Notes: generated by a model not told the origin, from the sequence alone. A stretch of 64,000 nt of DNA from an uncultured Devosia sp. (GCF_913055165.1 NZ_CAJXJS010000001.1:158005-222004), one strand, 5' to 3'. Positions 50,389-60,224 are shown, numbered from the stretch's first letter. Program-made: numbers and translations.

Positions 50389-50609
50389 CTTGACAGGACT
50401 CCTGCCGGGACAAGACGAGCCTGCGGCCAATAGATAGTGTATTCTGGTTCAGGACCGGCCCGGCTGAGTATCGCTCCGCAGCTTTGCGATAACTTCATCT
50501 CGCAATGCCAGTAATCGCGATCTGTCGTCAAGTCTGAGGCGCTGTTCAATTTTTTAGGGCTCAATCTGTAGCGCTTTTGCTGTTTTGCGCCGTGCGGCCC
50601 ATTTGCCGT

Positions 50610-51548
50610 TCACCGCCCGCTATCGTTCAGCAGTTTTTCTGCTTCTGCGCTTAGCTTGAGGCGCACCCCGCGCGCCAAGCTCTCGACCTGTTCGACCGAG
50701 GTGGCTGAGGCAATCGGTGCGCTCACACCGGGTTGAGCCACCAGCCAGGCCAGTGCCACCTCAGCAGGCGTTGCGTCCGTTTCGGCGGCAACCTGATCGA
50801 GCGCGCCCAGAATGCTCAGGCCCTTGGCGTTGAGGTATTGTCCGGCCCCGCTGCCTCGCGCCGACTGTCCCAGATCATCCTGACTGCGATATTTGCCTGT
50901 CAGAAAGCCCGAGGCGAGACTGTAATAGACAATCGAGCCGACCTCGTTCTCGATGAGATAGGGGCGGAGCGCATCGAATTCGGCGCGGTCGTAGAGATTG
51001 TAGCGCGGCTGGGTCACCTCGTAACGCTGCAGCGATTTGACGATCGCGGTCTGTTGCGCTTCCCGCATCATGTCGGCGCTGTAGTTCGAGGCGCCAATGA
51101 CCCGCACCTTGCCCGCCCGGATCAAGGTGTCATAGGTCTCCAGCGTCTCCTCGTGGCTGGAGTCGGCGTCAGGCCAGTGGCTGAAATAGAGATCGACATA
51201 GTCGGTCTGCAGCCTTTTGAGAGACGCTTCGATGCCTGCCTTGATCGCGTCGGGCTTCAGCCCGCCCTGCTTCCTGCCCGAATTGACCTTGGTGAAAATA
51301 TGCACCTTGTCCCGATTGCCCCGTGCCTTCAGCCACTTCCCGATGATCGTCTCGCTCATGCCAGGCGGGTTGCCCGGCACCCAGTTGGGGTAACCTTCGG
51401 CGGTGTCAATCGCGGAAAACCCTGAGCCGACATAGGCATCGAGAACGTCGAAGCCCCGTGCTTCATCGACCGTCCAGCCAAACACATTACCACCCAGCAC
51501 CAAGGGTTCGATCACCAGTTCGCTGCGGCCAAGGGGGCGACGATTCAT
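50610..51548 (-). CDS. Aldo/keto reductase
   Basis: 312 residues. The catalytic tetrad appears as Asp and Tyr in FSAIDTAEGYPNWVPG, Lys in VHIFTKVNSGRKQ and His in VDLYFSHWPDADS. The C-terminal cofactor block is GVSAPIASATSVEQVESLARG. It belongs to the broad AKR5/AKR11-like group that reduces aldehydes or sugars with NADPH. The start overlaps the stop of the secreted protein (ATGA), so the two are coupled; with the VOC gene they form a three-gene operon. Confidence 0.88.
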   Translation of the reverse strand: MNRRPLGRSELVIEPLVLGGNVFGWTVDEARGFDVLDAYVGSGFSAIDTAEGYPNWVPGNPPGMSETIIGKWLKARGNRDKVHIFTKVNSGRKQGGLKPDAIKAGIEASLKRLQTDYVDLYFSHWPDADSSHEETLETYDTLIRAGKVRVIGASNYSADMMREAQQTAIVKSLQRYEVTQPRYNLYDRAEFDALRPYLIENEVGSIVYYSLASGFLTGKYRSQDDLGQSARGSGAGQYLNAKGLSILGALDQVAAETDATPAEVALAWLVAQPGVSAPIASATSVEQVESLARGVRLKLSAEAEKLLNDSGR

Positions 51549-52081
51549 TGTGCTTCTCCATTGTTCTCTGGTGGGTCAACGTCTGCCGACCCGAATTGTT
51601 CGGCTGTTGGCACGCGTGGCGCACACCAATGCAAGGCCTCTACGATCGATCGGAAGGATCCGGACAGGTCGATAAAGGCGAACGCCCCATCCATATCGGC
51701 TTTGTGGCGCAGATAAACAAACGTGCCTTGACGCAATCCATCCAAAAGCCAGCCATCCGGGTCATCCATACGCGCGCCATAGGGCGAGGAGCCGGCAATG
51801 GCATCAAGCTGCCTTGTTTCCCGATCCAGAGTCATTTCCCAAGTGCCGCGGTCACCTAAGGGGCGGCTCGTATGGACATGCACGCCGACCGCGTAGTCAT
51901 CCTCGCAGCGGACGACAAGGCAGGCAAAATTATCCGCATTGCTCTCGCGCGCACAGCCCATGCTGGCCCGGTCGCCTTCTCCGGGCAAGGGGGAATGGTG
52001 CCAGCCGGGCTGTTGTCCGGCGGCCGGGCTCGCGCAGAACAGAGCCAGGCCAATCAACGCTGCGGTTCGATGAGGTCCCAT
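51545..52081 (-). CDS. Secreted protein of unknown function
   Basis: 178 residues. The signal peptide is HRTAALIGLALFCASPAAG, with a cut before QQPGWH. The mature protein has Cys in MGCARES and CLVVRCEDD and ends with acidic residues. The middle GVHVHTSRPLGDRGTWEMTLDRETRQLDA looks beta-rich. I do not recognise the family. The 5' end overlaps the VOC gene by 28 bases and the stop overlaps the aldo/keto reductase start, so its place inside that operon is firm. Confidence 0.72.
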   Translation of the reverse strand: MGPHRTAALIGLALFCASPAAGQQPGWHHSPLPGEGDRASMGCARESNADNFACLVVRCEDDYAVGVHVHTSRPLGDRGTWEMTLDRETRQLDAIAGSSPYGARMDDPDGWLLDGLRQGTFVYLRHKADMDGAFAFIDLSGSFRSIVEALHWCAPRVPTAEQFGSADVDPPENNGEAQ

Positions 52082-52446
52082 TTGTTCCCGTAAAGATCAA
52101 CAAAGACGGCGACCGTGCCATAGGCCTCGCGCCGTGGCTCTTCGAGAAAACGCACACCATTGGCCTGCATGCGGGCGTGGTCGCGGTCAAAATCGTCGGT
52201 TTGCAGAAACAGCATGACCCGTCCCCCGGTCTGCTTGCCGATTACCGCCTCCTGGTCTGGACCGTCGGCCTTTGCCAGCAACAGGCGCGCACCGTCTCCG
52301 CCCGGTGGCGCCAACACCACCCAGCGCTTGCCAGGTGCCAGCGGCGTATCTTCGAGCAGCGTGAAACCGACCGTATCGCAGTAGAATGCAATGGCCTCCT
52401 CGTAGTCGGCGACGACCAGGGCGATGGTGGCGATGGACTGTATCAT
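52054..52446 (-). CDS. VOC-family (glyoxalase-like) protein
   Basis: 130 residues, two beta-alpha-beta modules: TIALVVADYEEAIAFYCDTVGFTLLED and VMLFLQTDDFDRDHARMQANGVRF, ending GTVAVFVDLYGNKWDLIEP. The Glu in DLIEPQR is the usual last metal ligand. The family includes glyoxalases and extradiol dioxygenases; this small form most resembles lactoylglutathione-lyase-like proteins. It is the first gene of the VOC-secreted protein-aldo/keto reductase operon and is divergent from the ABC transporter operon. Confidence 0.85.
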   Translation of the reverse strand: MIQSIATIALVVADYEEAIAFYCDTVGFTLLEDTPLAPGKRWVVLAPPGGDGARLLLAKADGPDQEAVIGKQTGGRVMLFLQTDDFDRDHARMQANGVRFLEEPRREAYGTVAVFVDLYGNKWDLIEPQR

Positions 52447-52557
52447 GCACGCAGATGAGGCCGCGCCGGGGCAGGGGTCAAGGGCCTGCAGAGCCAGCCG
52501 AACGGATCAGTCAGGAACCGTCCATTTCTGTGGATTGCCAATTTACCGGCGATAGCA

Positions 52558-52573
52558 TTGACCAAACGGTCAA
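52558..52573 (+). promoter_or_regulatory. Palindromic operator before the ABC transporter operon
   Basis: TTGACC-AAAC-GGTCAA is a perfect 6-4-6 palindrome, 101-116 bases before the ATG of the binding-protein gene and 112 after the divergent VOC start. It could bind a GntR- or ROK-type regulator. No partner is proven. The spacer is otherwise ordinary. Confidence 0.5.
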
Positions 52574-52673
52574 CGATTCCCGTTGCGCTCCTGTTAAATC
52601 TACGCTTTGGTGTCGCCCAAGCCACCTTTGGGCAACCATTGAGATGGCGTTTTCAAGGAACGGGAGACTATTC

Positions 52674-54254
52674 ATGCACACTTCACTGACCCGCATCGCG
52701 GCGGTCCTGATCGCCTCGACGATGCTCGCCGGTGTTGCCCAGGCCGAGACGGTCCGCTGGGCGCGTTCGTCCGATTCGCTCACGCTGGATCCGCATTCGC
52801 AGAACCAGGGCGTCACGCATACTTTCGCCCATCACATCTATGAAACCCTGATGTGGCGCGATACCGAAGGCACGCTGATTCCGCGCCTGGCAACCGAATG
52901 GTATGTCAAGGAAGGTGATCCGACCGTCTGGGTGTTCAAGCTGCGCGAAGGCGTCAAGTTCCACGACGGCGCTGACTTCACCGCCGAGGACGTGGTGTTT
53001 TCGCTCGACCGCGCCCGCTCGGAAGGCTCCAATCTCAAGCAGCTTCATGCCGAAGTGGCAGAAGTGCGCGCCGTGGACGACTACACCGTCGAGGTGCAGA
53101 TGGTCGGCCCGAGCCCGCTTTACCCGAACAACGTCACCAACACCTTCATCATGGACAAGACCTGGTCCGAGACCAATAATGTCGAGGAAGTCCAGGATTT
53201 TGCCGCCGGCGAATCCAACTATGCCGTTCTCAACACCAATGGCACCGGCCCCTATATGCTGACCTCGCGCGAGGTCGACGTGCGCTCTGTGCTCTCCGTC
53301 TTCGACGGCTGGTGGGGCGAGGCGCCTGAGGTAACCGAGATCGTCTATCTGCCGATCGCCGACAATGCCACCCGCATTGCTGCCCTTCTTTCGGGCGACG
53401 TCGATATCGTTCAGGACGTCCCGGTTCAGGATATTGAGCGCCTGCAGAATTCGCCCGGCTTCAAGGTCGAAACCGGTCCGGAAAACCGCGTGATCTATTT
53501 CGGCTATCGCTTCGGTGACGAGCCGCTGCGCTCCTCCAACATCACCGACAGCAACCCGTTCGACAACCCGCTGGTGCGCGAAGCCATGGAACTGGCGCTT
53601 GATCGCGATGCCATCCAGCAGGTGGTGATGCGCGGCAACTCTATCCCGACCGGCGTGGCAACCCCGCCCTTCGTCAATGGCTGGACCGAGGAACTCGACC
53701 AGTATCCCGCTCCCGATGTGGAACGCGCCAAGGAACTGCTGGCTGAAGCTGGCTACCCCGATGGGTTCTCTGTGACCCTGGACACACCGAACAACCGCTA
53801 CGTCAATGACGAAGCCATCTCCACAGCCTATGTCGGTATGTTGGGTCAGATCGGTATCGATGTGACGCTGGCCTCGCGCCCGATTGCTGAGCACAGCCCG
53901 ATCATCCTGGGCGATGAGACCGACTTCTACCTGCTTGGCTGGGGCGTTCCGACCTTCGACAGCGCCTATATCTTCAACGATCTGGTGCACACCAAGAACG
54001 AAACGCACGGCACATATAATGTCGGCGGCTACTCGAACCCGGAACTGGATGAGAAGATCATCTCGCTGGGCACCGAAACCGACCTCGACGCACGCAATGC
54101 GACCATTGCGGAGATCTGGGAAGTGGTGAAGGCCGACCGCGTGCTCCTGCCGGTGCATAACCAGACGCTGGCCTATGCCATGCGCGAGGATATCACCCTG
54201 CCGGTGCACCCGGAAAACCAGCCCAACATGACCACTGTCGTGTTCGCCGAGTAA
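52674..54254 (+). CDS. ABC transporter substrate-binding protein, peptide (SBP_bac_5) type
   Basis: 526 residues. The signal peptide is TRIAAVLIASTMLAGVAQA, cut before ETVRWA. The family-5 binding protein body has SDSLTLDPHSQNQGVTHTFA, LIPRLATEWYVKEGDPTVWVFKLREGVKFHDGADFTAEDVVFS and EAMELALDRDAIQQVVMRG, with WGVPTFDSAYIFNDLVH near the ligand pocket. It resembles DppA/OppA-like proteins and should bind dipeptides, oligopeptides or sugar-linked ligands. It is the first gene of the operon with two permeases and an ATPase. The nature of the ligand is unknown. Confidence 0.94.
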   Translation: MHTSLTRIAAVLIASTMLAGVAQAETVRWARSSDSLTLDPHSQNQGVTHTFAHHIYETLMWRDTEGTLIPRLATEWYVKEGDPTVWVFKLREGVKFHDGADFTAEDVVFSLDRARSEGSNLKQLHAEVAEVRAVDDYTVEVQMVGPSPLYPNNVTNTFIMDKTWSETNNVEEVQDFAAGESNYAVLNTNGTGPYMLTSREVDVRSVLSVFDGWWGEAPEVTEIVYLPIADNATRIAALLSGDVDIVQDVPVQDIERLQNSPGFKVETGPENRVIYFGYRFGDEPLRSSNITDSNPFDNPLVREAMELALDRDAIQQVVMRGNSIPTGVATPPFVNGWTEELDQYPAPDVERAKELLAEAGYPDGFSVTLDTPNNRYVNDEAISTAYVGMLGQIGIDVTLASRPIAEHSPIILGDETDFYLLGWGVPTFDSAYIFNDLVHTKNETHGTYNVGGYSNPELDEKIISLGTETDLDARNATIAEIWEVVKADRVLLPVHNQTLAYAMREDITLPVHPENQPNMTTVVFAE

Positions 54255-54326
54255 GCGTCCTGCAATCCTGAACCGCCGCGCGGAGTCGAAGCCCGCGCGG
54301 CGGTTCTCAGTTATGGGGGGCCCAGT

Positions 54327-55307
54327 ATGCTGGCCTTCATTGCGCGACGGCTGTTTCAGTCCGTTATCGTCATGCTTGCGGTGGCTTTCATCGCCTTCAT
54401 GGTCTTCCGTTATGTCGGCGATCCGGTCAGCTCCATGCTGGGCCAGGATTCGACGCTGGCCGACCATGCGGCGCTGCGCGAGCGCCTGGGGCTCAACGAG
54501 CCCTTCTACATCCAGTTCTTCAGCTTTGTCGGCAATGCCCTGCAGGGCCAGTTCGGCATCTCCTATCGGCTGCAGCAGCCGGTGAGCCAGCTCATCATGG
54601 AGCGCCTGCCGGCCACCATCGAACTGGCCTTCGCCTCGGCCAGCATCGCCCTGGTGCTTGGCGTTGTTCTGGGTATCTACACTGCCCTGCGGCCTCGAGC
54701 CTTTTCCACCGGCGTCATCATGACTGCCTCGCTGATCGGGGTGTCCTTGCCCACCTTCCTGATCGGTATTGGCCTGATCTATGTCTTTGCGGTCGAACTC
54801 AAGGTCCTGCCTTCCTTCGGGCGCGGCGAGGTGGTGGATCTGGGCTGGTGGCGCACCGGTTTCCTCACCGAATCCGGACTACGCTCAATCATCCTGCCGG
54901 CCATTACGCTCTCGCTGTTCCAGCTAACGCTGATCATGCGGCTGGTGCGCGCCGAAATGCTCGAGGTGCTGCGCACGGACTATATCCGCTTTGCCAAGGC
55001 CCGTGGCTTGAGCCAGCGGGCGATCAATTTCGGCCATGCCCTCAAGAACACCATGGTCCCGGTCATCACCATCACCGGCCTGCAACTGGGTTCGGTCATC
55101 GCCTTTGCCATCATCACCGAAACTGTCTTCCAGTGGCCTGGCGTGGGCTCGCTCTTCGTCAACTCCGTTGCCGTCGTCGACGTCCCGGTCATGGCCGCCT
55201 ACCTCGTCTTTGTGGCGCTGGTTTTCGTGGTCATCAACCTCATCGTTGATATTCTCTATTTCATCGTCGATCCGCGCCTGCGCGACGGCGCCAAATCCGG
55301 GAGGTAG
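54327..55307 (+). CDS. ABC transporter permease, DppB type
   Basis: 326 residues with six membrane helices. Typical DppB start: FIARRLFQSVIVMLAVAFIAFM then VGDPVSSMLGQDSTL and LRERLGLNEPFYIQF. The cytoplasmic EAA-type loop appears in the segment YIRFAKARGLSQRAINFGHALKN, which contacts the ATPase. It starts 72 bases after the binding-protein gene, and the next permease follows 3 bases later. It forms the heterodimeric pore with the DppC-type subunit. Confidence 0.94.
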   Translation: MLAFIARRLFQSVIVMLAVAFIAFMVFRYVGDPVSSMLGQDSTLADHAALRERLGLNEPFYIQFFSFVGNALQGQFGISYRLQQPVSQLIMERLPATIELAFASASIALVLGVVLGIYTALRPRAFSTGVIMTASLIGVSLPTFLIGIGLIYVFAVELKVLPSFGRGEVVDLGWWRTGFLTESGLRSIILPAITLSLFQLTLIMRLVRAEMLEVLRTDYIRFAKARGLSQRAINFGHALKNTMVPVITITGLQLGSVIAFAIITETVFQWPGVGSLFVNSVAVVDVPVMAAYLVFVALVFVVINLIVDILYFIVDPRLRDGAKSGR

Positions 55308-55310
55308 TCG

Positions 55311-56270
55311 GTGACCGATCTGCCCCATTCCCCCGAGCAGCCCGTCGTGGCGGCCAAGACGTCGCGCTGGCGGACCTTTCTCAAGTCCGACATCGTCTGG
55401 TCCTACCGGCATTCGCCGGTCACCATCGTCGCCTCGATCGTAGCGCTGGTGCTGATCCTGATGGCGGTGCTCGCCCCCTGGATTGCCCCCTACAACCCGT
55501 TCAATCCGGCCACGTTGAACCTGATGGACGGCTTCACCCCGCCCAATTCGAATTCCTTTGCCGGGCGCTACTTCATTCTGGGCACCGACAATCAGGGCCG
55601 CGATGTGCTCTCGACCATCATGTATGGCTCGCGCGTCTCGCTCTTTGTCGGCTTCTCGGCCACGCTGTTCGCCATGGTCATGGGGGTCGGCCTTGGTCTG
55701 GTCGCCGGCTATCTGGGCGGCATCTGGGATGCCGTCATCATGCGCGTCGCCGATGTGCAGCTGAGCTTTCCGGCCATCCTGATTGCGTTGCTGATCTTCG
55801 GCGTCGCCCGCGGCCTGATTCCGCCCAACCAGCAGGAGGGCGCGGCCATCTGGGTGCTGATCCTGGCCATCGGCCTGGCCAACTGGGCGCAGTTCGCCCG
55901 CACCGTGCGCGGCGCCACCATGGTCGAGCGGCAGAAGGATTATGTATCCGCCGCCCGCATCCTGGGGGTGAACCCGTTCATCATCCTGCTGCGCCACGTG
56001 CTGCCCAATGTGATGGGCCCGGTGCTGGTCATCGGCACCATCGGGCTGGCGCTGGCCATTATCGAGGAAGCCACGCTCTCCTATCTCGGTGTCGGCGTGC
56101 CGCCCACCCAGCCCTCGCTCGGGACGCTGATCCGCATTGGTCAGCAATTCCTGTTCTCCGGCGAATGGTGGATCCTGCTCTTCCCTGCGGTCACCCTTGT
56201 TCTGCTCGCCCTGTCGGTCAACCTTCTGGGTGACTGGCTGCGTGACGCCCTCAACCCGAAGTTGCGCTGA
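55311..56270 (+). CDS. ABC transporter permease, DppC type
   Basis: 319 residues from a GTG with GGGAGG 8 bases before. DppC features: an N-terminal extension, SIVALVLILMAVLAPWIAPYNPF, then FILGTDNQGRDVLSTIMYGSRVSLFVGF. The EAA loop is QKDYVSAARILGVNPFIILLRHVLPN. Six helices are expected. The stop overlaps the ATPase start (TGATG), so subunits are made together. It completes the membrane part of the transporter. Confidence 0.94.
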   Translation: MTDLPHSPEQPVVAAKTSRWRTFLKSDIVWSYRHSPVTIVASIVALVLILMAVLAPWIAPYNPFNPATLNLMDGFTPPNSNSFAGRYFILGTDNQGRDVLSTIMYGSRVSLFVGFSATLFAMVMGVGLGLVAGYLGGIWDAVIMRVADVQLSFPAILIALLIFGVARGLIPPNQQEGAAIWVLILAIGLANWAQFARTVRGATMVERQKDYVSAARILGVNPFIILLRHVLPNVMGPVLVIGTIGLALAIIEEATLSYLGVGVPPTQPSLGTLIRIGQQFLFSGEWWILLFPAVTLVLLALSVNLLGDWLRDALNPKLR

Positions 56271-57910
56271 TGACCGAGCCAGTACTCTCCATCAAGGACC
56301 TTGTGGTCGAATTCCCCTTCCGCAACGACGTCTTTCGCGCGGTCAGCGGGGTCAGCTTCGACATCATGCCCGGCGAAGTGGTCGGCGTGGTGGGCGAGTC
56401 GGGCGCCGGTAAATCCATGACCGGCTCGGCCGTCATTGGCCTGATCGAGCCGCCCGGCCATATCGCATCCGGCGAAATCCGCCTTAAGGGCGAGCGGATC
56501 GACAATCTGCCCGAAGAAGCCAAGGCCAAACTGCGCGGCAGGCGCATCGGCATGGTCTTCCAGGACCCGCTCACCAGCCTCAACCCGCTCTACACCATCG
56601 GCGAGCAACTGATCGAAACCATCCGCACGCATCTGCCGCTCAATGAGGCCGAAGCACGCCAGAAGGCGATCGATCTGCTCACCGAAGCCGGCATCCCCAA
56701 GGCGGCCGAGCGCATGGAGAGCTATCCGCACCAGTTCTCGGGCGGCATGCGCCAGCGCGTCGTCATCGCACTGGCCATCGCGGCAGAACCGGAACTGATC
56801 ATTGCCGACGAGCCGACCTCGGCGCTCGACGTGTCGGTGCAAGCCCAGATCATCAAGGTGCTCAAGAAACTCTGCGCCAATCACGGTGCGGCGGTGATGC
56901 TGATCACCCACGATATGGGTGTCATTGCCCAGACGGCCGACCGCATGGTGGTGATGCATCAGGGCACGGTGGTCGAAACCGGCACGGTGGGCGACATCAT
57001 TCGCCGCCCGCAGGAGCCCTATACGATCAAGCTGATCAACTCGATCCCGACCATCCAGCGCCAGGCCGGTGATGTGGCCCCTGAAGCGGCCGCCAATGAC
57101 GACGGCGCCTATGTGCAGGTCAAGCACCTGGTGCGCGACTTCGAGATCGGGGGCGGTGGCTTCCTCAAGCTCCTGCCCGGCAAGGTCGAGATGTTCCGCG
57201 CCGTCAACGATGTCAGTTTCGCCATCGAAAAAGGCAAGACCTTCGGCCTTGTGGGTGAAAGCGGATCGGGCAAATCCACCTGCGCCAAGATGATTGTCGG
57301 TCTGCTGCGTCCTTCCTCGGGGCAAATCACGGTCGATGGCCATGATATCTGGGCTGGAGGGGCCGGGCATAAGGAGCGGCGCAAGCGGGTGCAGATGATC
57401 TTCCAGGACCCCTATGCCAGCCTCAATCCTCGCTGGCGGGTGGCCGACATCATCGCCGAGCCGATGCGGACCCTGGGCCTTGCCCGCAACCGCACCGAGG
57501 TCGACCACCGGGTGGCCGAACTGCTGACCCGGGTGCGGCTGGATCCTTCGGTCATGCGCAAGTTCCCGCATGAATTCTCCGGCGGCCAGCGCCAACGCAT
57601 CGCCATCGCCCGGGCCCTCTCCAGCCAGCCCGAATTCATTGTCTGCGACGAGCCCACCTCGGCGCTCGACGTTTCGGTGCAGGCCCAGGTGCTCGACCTG
57701 ATGCAGGAATTGCAGGACGAATTCGGCCTGACTTATCTGCTCATCAGCCACAACCTGGCAGTGGTGCGGCAGATGTCGAGCGCGGTCGGGGTGCTGCATA
57801 ATGGTGTGCTGGTCGAAAAGGGCCCAACCGACGCCATCTTCGACAATCCGCAGGCCGACTACACCAAAATGCTGCTCGACGCCGTGCCGGATATTTCCCG
57901 GGTGGCCTGA
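56270..57910 (+). CDS. ABC transporter ATPase, fused DppD-DppF (two cassettes)
   Basis: 546 residues with two nucleotide-binding domains in one chain, as in GsiA/YejF. First: [16 protein letters not shown], signature [17 protein letters not shown], Walker [13 protein letters not shown]. Second: [16 protein letters not shown], signature [17 protein letters not shown], Walker [13 protein letters not shown]. Each has the oligopeptide-transporter C-terminal extension. One gene thus supplies both ATPases. It ends the operon, and a 10-bp GC hairpin follows. Confidence 0.94.
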   Translation: MTEPVLSIKDLVVEFPFRNDVFRAVSGVSFDIMPGEVVGVVGESGAGKSMTGSAVIGLIEPPGHIASGEIRLKGERIDNLPEEAKAKLRGRRIGMVFQDPLTSLNPLYTIGEQLIETIRTHLPLNEAEARQKAIDLLTEAGIPKAAERMESYPHQFSGGMRQRVVIALAIAAEPELIIADEPTSALDVSVQAQIIKVLKKLCANHGAAVMLITHDMGVIAQTADRMVVMHQGTVVETGTVGDIIRRPQEPYTIKLINSIPTIQRQAGDVAPEAAANDDGAYVQVKHLVRDFEIGGGGFLKLLPGKVEMFRAVNDVSFAIEKGKTFGLVGESGSGKSTCAKMIVGLLRPSSGQITVDGHDIWAGGAGHKERRKRVQMIFQDPYASLNPRWRVADIIAEPMRTLGLARNRTEVDHRVAELLTRVRLDPSVMRKFPHEFSGGQRQRIAIARALSSQPEFIVCDEPTSALDVSVQAQVLDLMQELQDEFGLTYLLISHNLAVVRQMSSAVGVLHNGVLVEKGPTDAIFDNPQADYTKMLLDAVPDISRVA

Positions 57911-57937
57911 CGATACTGGCGGCCTCGCTTCGTGCCG

Positions 57938-57960
57938 ACCTCTCCCCTAAGGGGAGAGGT
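57938..57960. terminator. Hairpin between the convergent ABC operon and Gfo/Idh gene
   Basis: ACCTCTCCCC-TAA-GGGGAGAGGT (57938-57947, 57951-57960) is a perfect 10-bp stem with a 3-base loop, 28 bases after the ATPase stop. It lies between convergent genes and could end transcription from both, though no U-tract follows. It resembles the GC-rich spacer elements of family A. Confidence 0.55.
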
Positions 57961-57988
57961 GTGCGTCCGCGGCCCCCGCTATTTGAAG

Positions 57989-59023
57989 CTATACCTCCAC
58001 CCTTTTCCCTTCCTTCCCCGAGCGGATCAGGGCGTCGATGAGCCGGTGCACGTTGAGCGCGGTGTGACCTGTCGAGACCGGCTGGCGACCCTGCTGCACG
58101 GCATCGGCGAACTCGGCGATCTGGGCCATATGCCAGTCGAATGGGAACGCCATCGGGTCGGCGCCGCCGCCGGACGAACTGGCTTCACCCACGGTCTCAG
58201 TCTGCCCGTCAAACCGGTTCAGCGTCAGATTGCCCCCGGTCAGCGTGGCGCTGGCCTTGCTGAAGTTGAGCGTCAGGCTTTCGGGCCCACCCGGAAAATT
58301 GGCGGTGGTGGCCATCAGCGCGCCAACCGCGCCATTGATAAATTCCATGCCCCCGGCCACGAAATCCTCAGTTTCCATCTGGTGCAGTCCGGTCGTGGCG
58401 GACAGGGCCGTCACCGCCTTGACCGGGCCGGTGAGGCTGAGCATGAGGTCGAGCGAATGGATCGCCTGGGTGATCAGCACGCCGCCGCCATCCTGGGCGA
58501 ATGTGCCGCGACCCGGCTTGTCGTAATATCCTTCTTGCGGGCGCCACCAGGGCACGACCAGATGCACGGCCTGCAAATCGCCCAAAGCGCCGCTCGCCAC
58601 CTTTTCGGCCAGGGCCTTTGAGGCGGCGCGGAACCGGTGCTGGAAAATAATGCCCAGCGTCACACCAGCCTTGTCGCAGGCGGCAACGATGCGCTCTGCC
58701 GCTTCGGTGGAGCGCTCCACTGGCTTTTCCATCAGCACATGCTTGCCTGCCTTGGCGGCGGCAGCCACGATCTCTTCGCGGGCATTGGGCGGGGTGAGCA
58801 CCAGAATGGCGTCCACCGCCGGGTCGGCCAGCAGGGCCTCATAGCTCTGGGCCGCGGGGAGGTCATATTCGGCACAGAACTGGTCAAGCTCGGACCGGTT
58901 GCGTCGCCACACGCCGCGCACGGCGACCTGGTCCTTGAGCGCGTTGAGCGCCAGGGCGTGCGGTTTTGCCGCCATGCCGGCGCCCACCACGCCCAGCCCG
59001 AAAATCCTGTGTTCATGCGCCAT
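57989..59023 (-). CDS. Gfo/Idh/MocA-family oxidoreductase
   Basis: 344 residues. The Rossmann motif is LGVVGAGMAAKPHALALNAL and the E-K-P motif is VLMEKPVERSTEAAERIV. The substrate side shows FAQDGGGVLITQAIHSLDLMLSLTG, with the usual Gly-rich stretch and His. The protein should dehydrogenate a sugar or cyclitol. It stands alone beside the ABC transporter and could act on an imported sugar conjugate. It is divergent from the SIMPL-domain gene. Confidence 0.87.
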   Translation of the reverse strand: MAHEHRIFGLGVVGAGMAAKPHALALNALKDQVAVRGVWRRNRSELDQFCAEYDLPAAQSYEALLADPAVDAILVLTPPNAREEIVAAAAKAGKHVLMEKPVERSTEAAERIVAACDKAGVTLGIIFQHRFRAASKALAEKVASGALGDLQAVHLVVPWWRPQEGYYDKPGRGTFAQDGGGVLITQAIHSLDLMLSLTGPVKAVTALSATTGLHQMETEDFVAGGMEFINGAVGALMATTANFPGGPESLTLNFSKASATLTGGNLTLNRFDGQTETVGEASSSGGGADPMAFPFDWHMAQIAEFADAVQQGRQPVSTGHTALNVHRLIDALIRSGKEGKRVEV

Positions 59024-59106
59024 TCAGCCAGCTCCTCCTATGCCATTGTCGCGCCATGATCGCGGCGCTCAACTCCCCGCCAGGGGATATTCGCAGAGGG
59101 ACTAGC

Positions 59107-59832
59107 ATGAAAATCGTCGCAATTGTTGCCGCAGTTTTTCTGGCGGCCGGCATGGCGTTGGCCGGCTGGTTTGTCGGTACTTCGCTGGTAGAAAGCCGCC
59201 AGCCGCTGCGCGTGGTCACGGTCAAGGGGCTTTCCGAACGCGCCGTCGAGGCCAATCTGGGCTTCTGGCCCATTCGCTTCGTGGCCACCGGCCCGACCCT
59301 GCAGGCGGCGCGGGCGAGCCTTGAAGCCTCCGAGGCCTCGGTGCGCGAATTCCTGTCCGCTCGCGGCTTTGCCGAAACCGAAATCCAGGTCCAGAACGTG
59401 CTCGTTGAAGACCGGGCGGCGGGCTACAACGCCAACGCCATGAACGACGAATACCGTTTCGTGCTGACCGAGGATTTGCTGGTCACCACCGACCGGGTGC
59501 AGGATCTGGCCGAGGCGAGCCGTTCGGTCGCCGATCTCTTGCGCCAGGGCGTGGTGTTCTCCTCCGACGCCTATAGCGCCGGGGCCAGCTTCGTGTTCAC
59601 CGGCATCAACGACCTCAAGGGCGAAATGCTGACCGAAGCCACCCAGCGCGCCAAGGAAACCGCCGAACAGTTCGCCGCCGAATCCGGGGCGCAGGTCGGC
59701 GATATCCAGACCGCCAATCAGGGCGTGTTCGAAATCCTGCCCGCCGTTGAGATCCCCAATGACCGGCCGGAAAAGCAGATCGACAAGAAGGTGCGCGTGG
59801 TCACCACCATCACCTATTTCCTGGTCGACTGA
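59107..59832 (+). CDS. SIMPL-domain (DUF541) periplasmic protein
   Basis: 241 residues. The N-terminus is a membrane anchor or signal (KIVAIVAAVFLAAGMALAGWFVG). The SIMPL domain covers residues 40-235: VVTVKGLSERAVEANLGFWPIRFVA, FLSARGFAETEIQVQNVLVED, YRFVLTEDLLVTTDRVQDLAEAS and AGASFVFTGINDLKGEMLTEAT. Proteins of this family act in the envelope; their function is largely unknown, with links to stress tolerance. GAGG is seen about 12 bases before the ATG. It has no operon partner. Confidence 0.87.
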   Translation: MKIVAIVAAVFLAAGMALAGWFVGTSLVESRQPLRVVTVKGLSERAVEANLGFWPIRFVATGPTLQAARASLEASEASVREFLSARGFAETEIQVQNVLVEDRAAGYNANAMNDEYRFVLTEDLLVTTDRVQDLAEASRSVADLLRQGVVFSSDAYSAGASFVFTGINDLKGEMLTEATQRAKETAEQFAAESGAQVGDIQTANQGVFEILPAVEIPNDRPEKQIDKKVRVVTTITYFLVD

Positions 59833-60224
59833 CATTGCCAACACCCTTTGCCGCCCGACGCGTGCGCCTGCGGTTGTGACGAATAGAGCGTATCCCGAGG
59901 CGCGTGCGTCTCAGTAAAACTAAGTAAATAGAGACGTCGCCGCCTCGGGACACCGGGTTTCTCCTGCTGTCGTGGCCCCTATTGATCGCTCGTCGCAAGG
60001 TGGCCCAACGAGCAGGCGAGCCCTGGAGCGAATCCAGTCTCACCGGCTCCTCCCGCAACTGTTCGCTGCAGTCCGCCCTTTCGCGGGAGAGATGGGTGAA
60101 AGGATAAGCGAGGTCCTGGACGCGGGGATAAAAAAGTTGACCGGCCTGGCGATGGCCGCCCTCGTCCTTCGCGGCCTTGCCACGCAAGGCGTCTCAGGAT
60201 GAGGACCAATGAGGGACCGGCGCG
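59833..60224. repeat. 392-bp spacer with nested hairpin
   Basis: No gene is seen. At 59893-59950 a nested hairpin has outer arms TCCCGAGGCG/CGCCTCGGGA and inner arms CGTCTC/GAGACG (59907-59912, 59931-59936) around an A-rich loop. The inner arms are the same as in 33630-33654, so the two share a plan. A segment with GTCTCAGGATGAGG (60190-60203) recalls the CCTCAGGATGAGG block at 29802-29814. The rest is GC-rich with no open frame of note. Confidence 0.7.

Noticed and set aside
52683..54467. A 594-codon open frame opposite the ABC binding-protein gene
   Set aside because: Antisense of a well-supported gene with His/Gly/Arg-rich translation and no recognisable domain.
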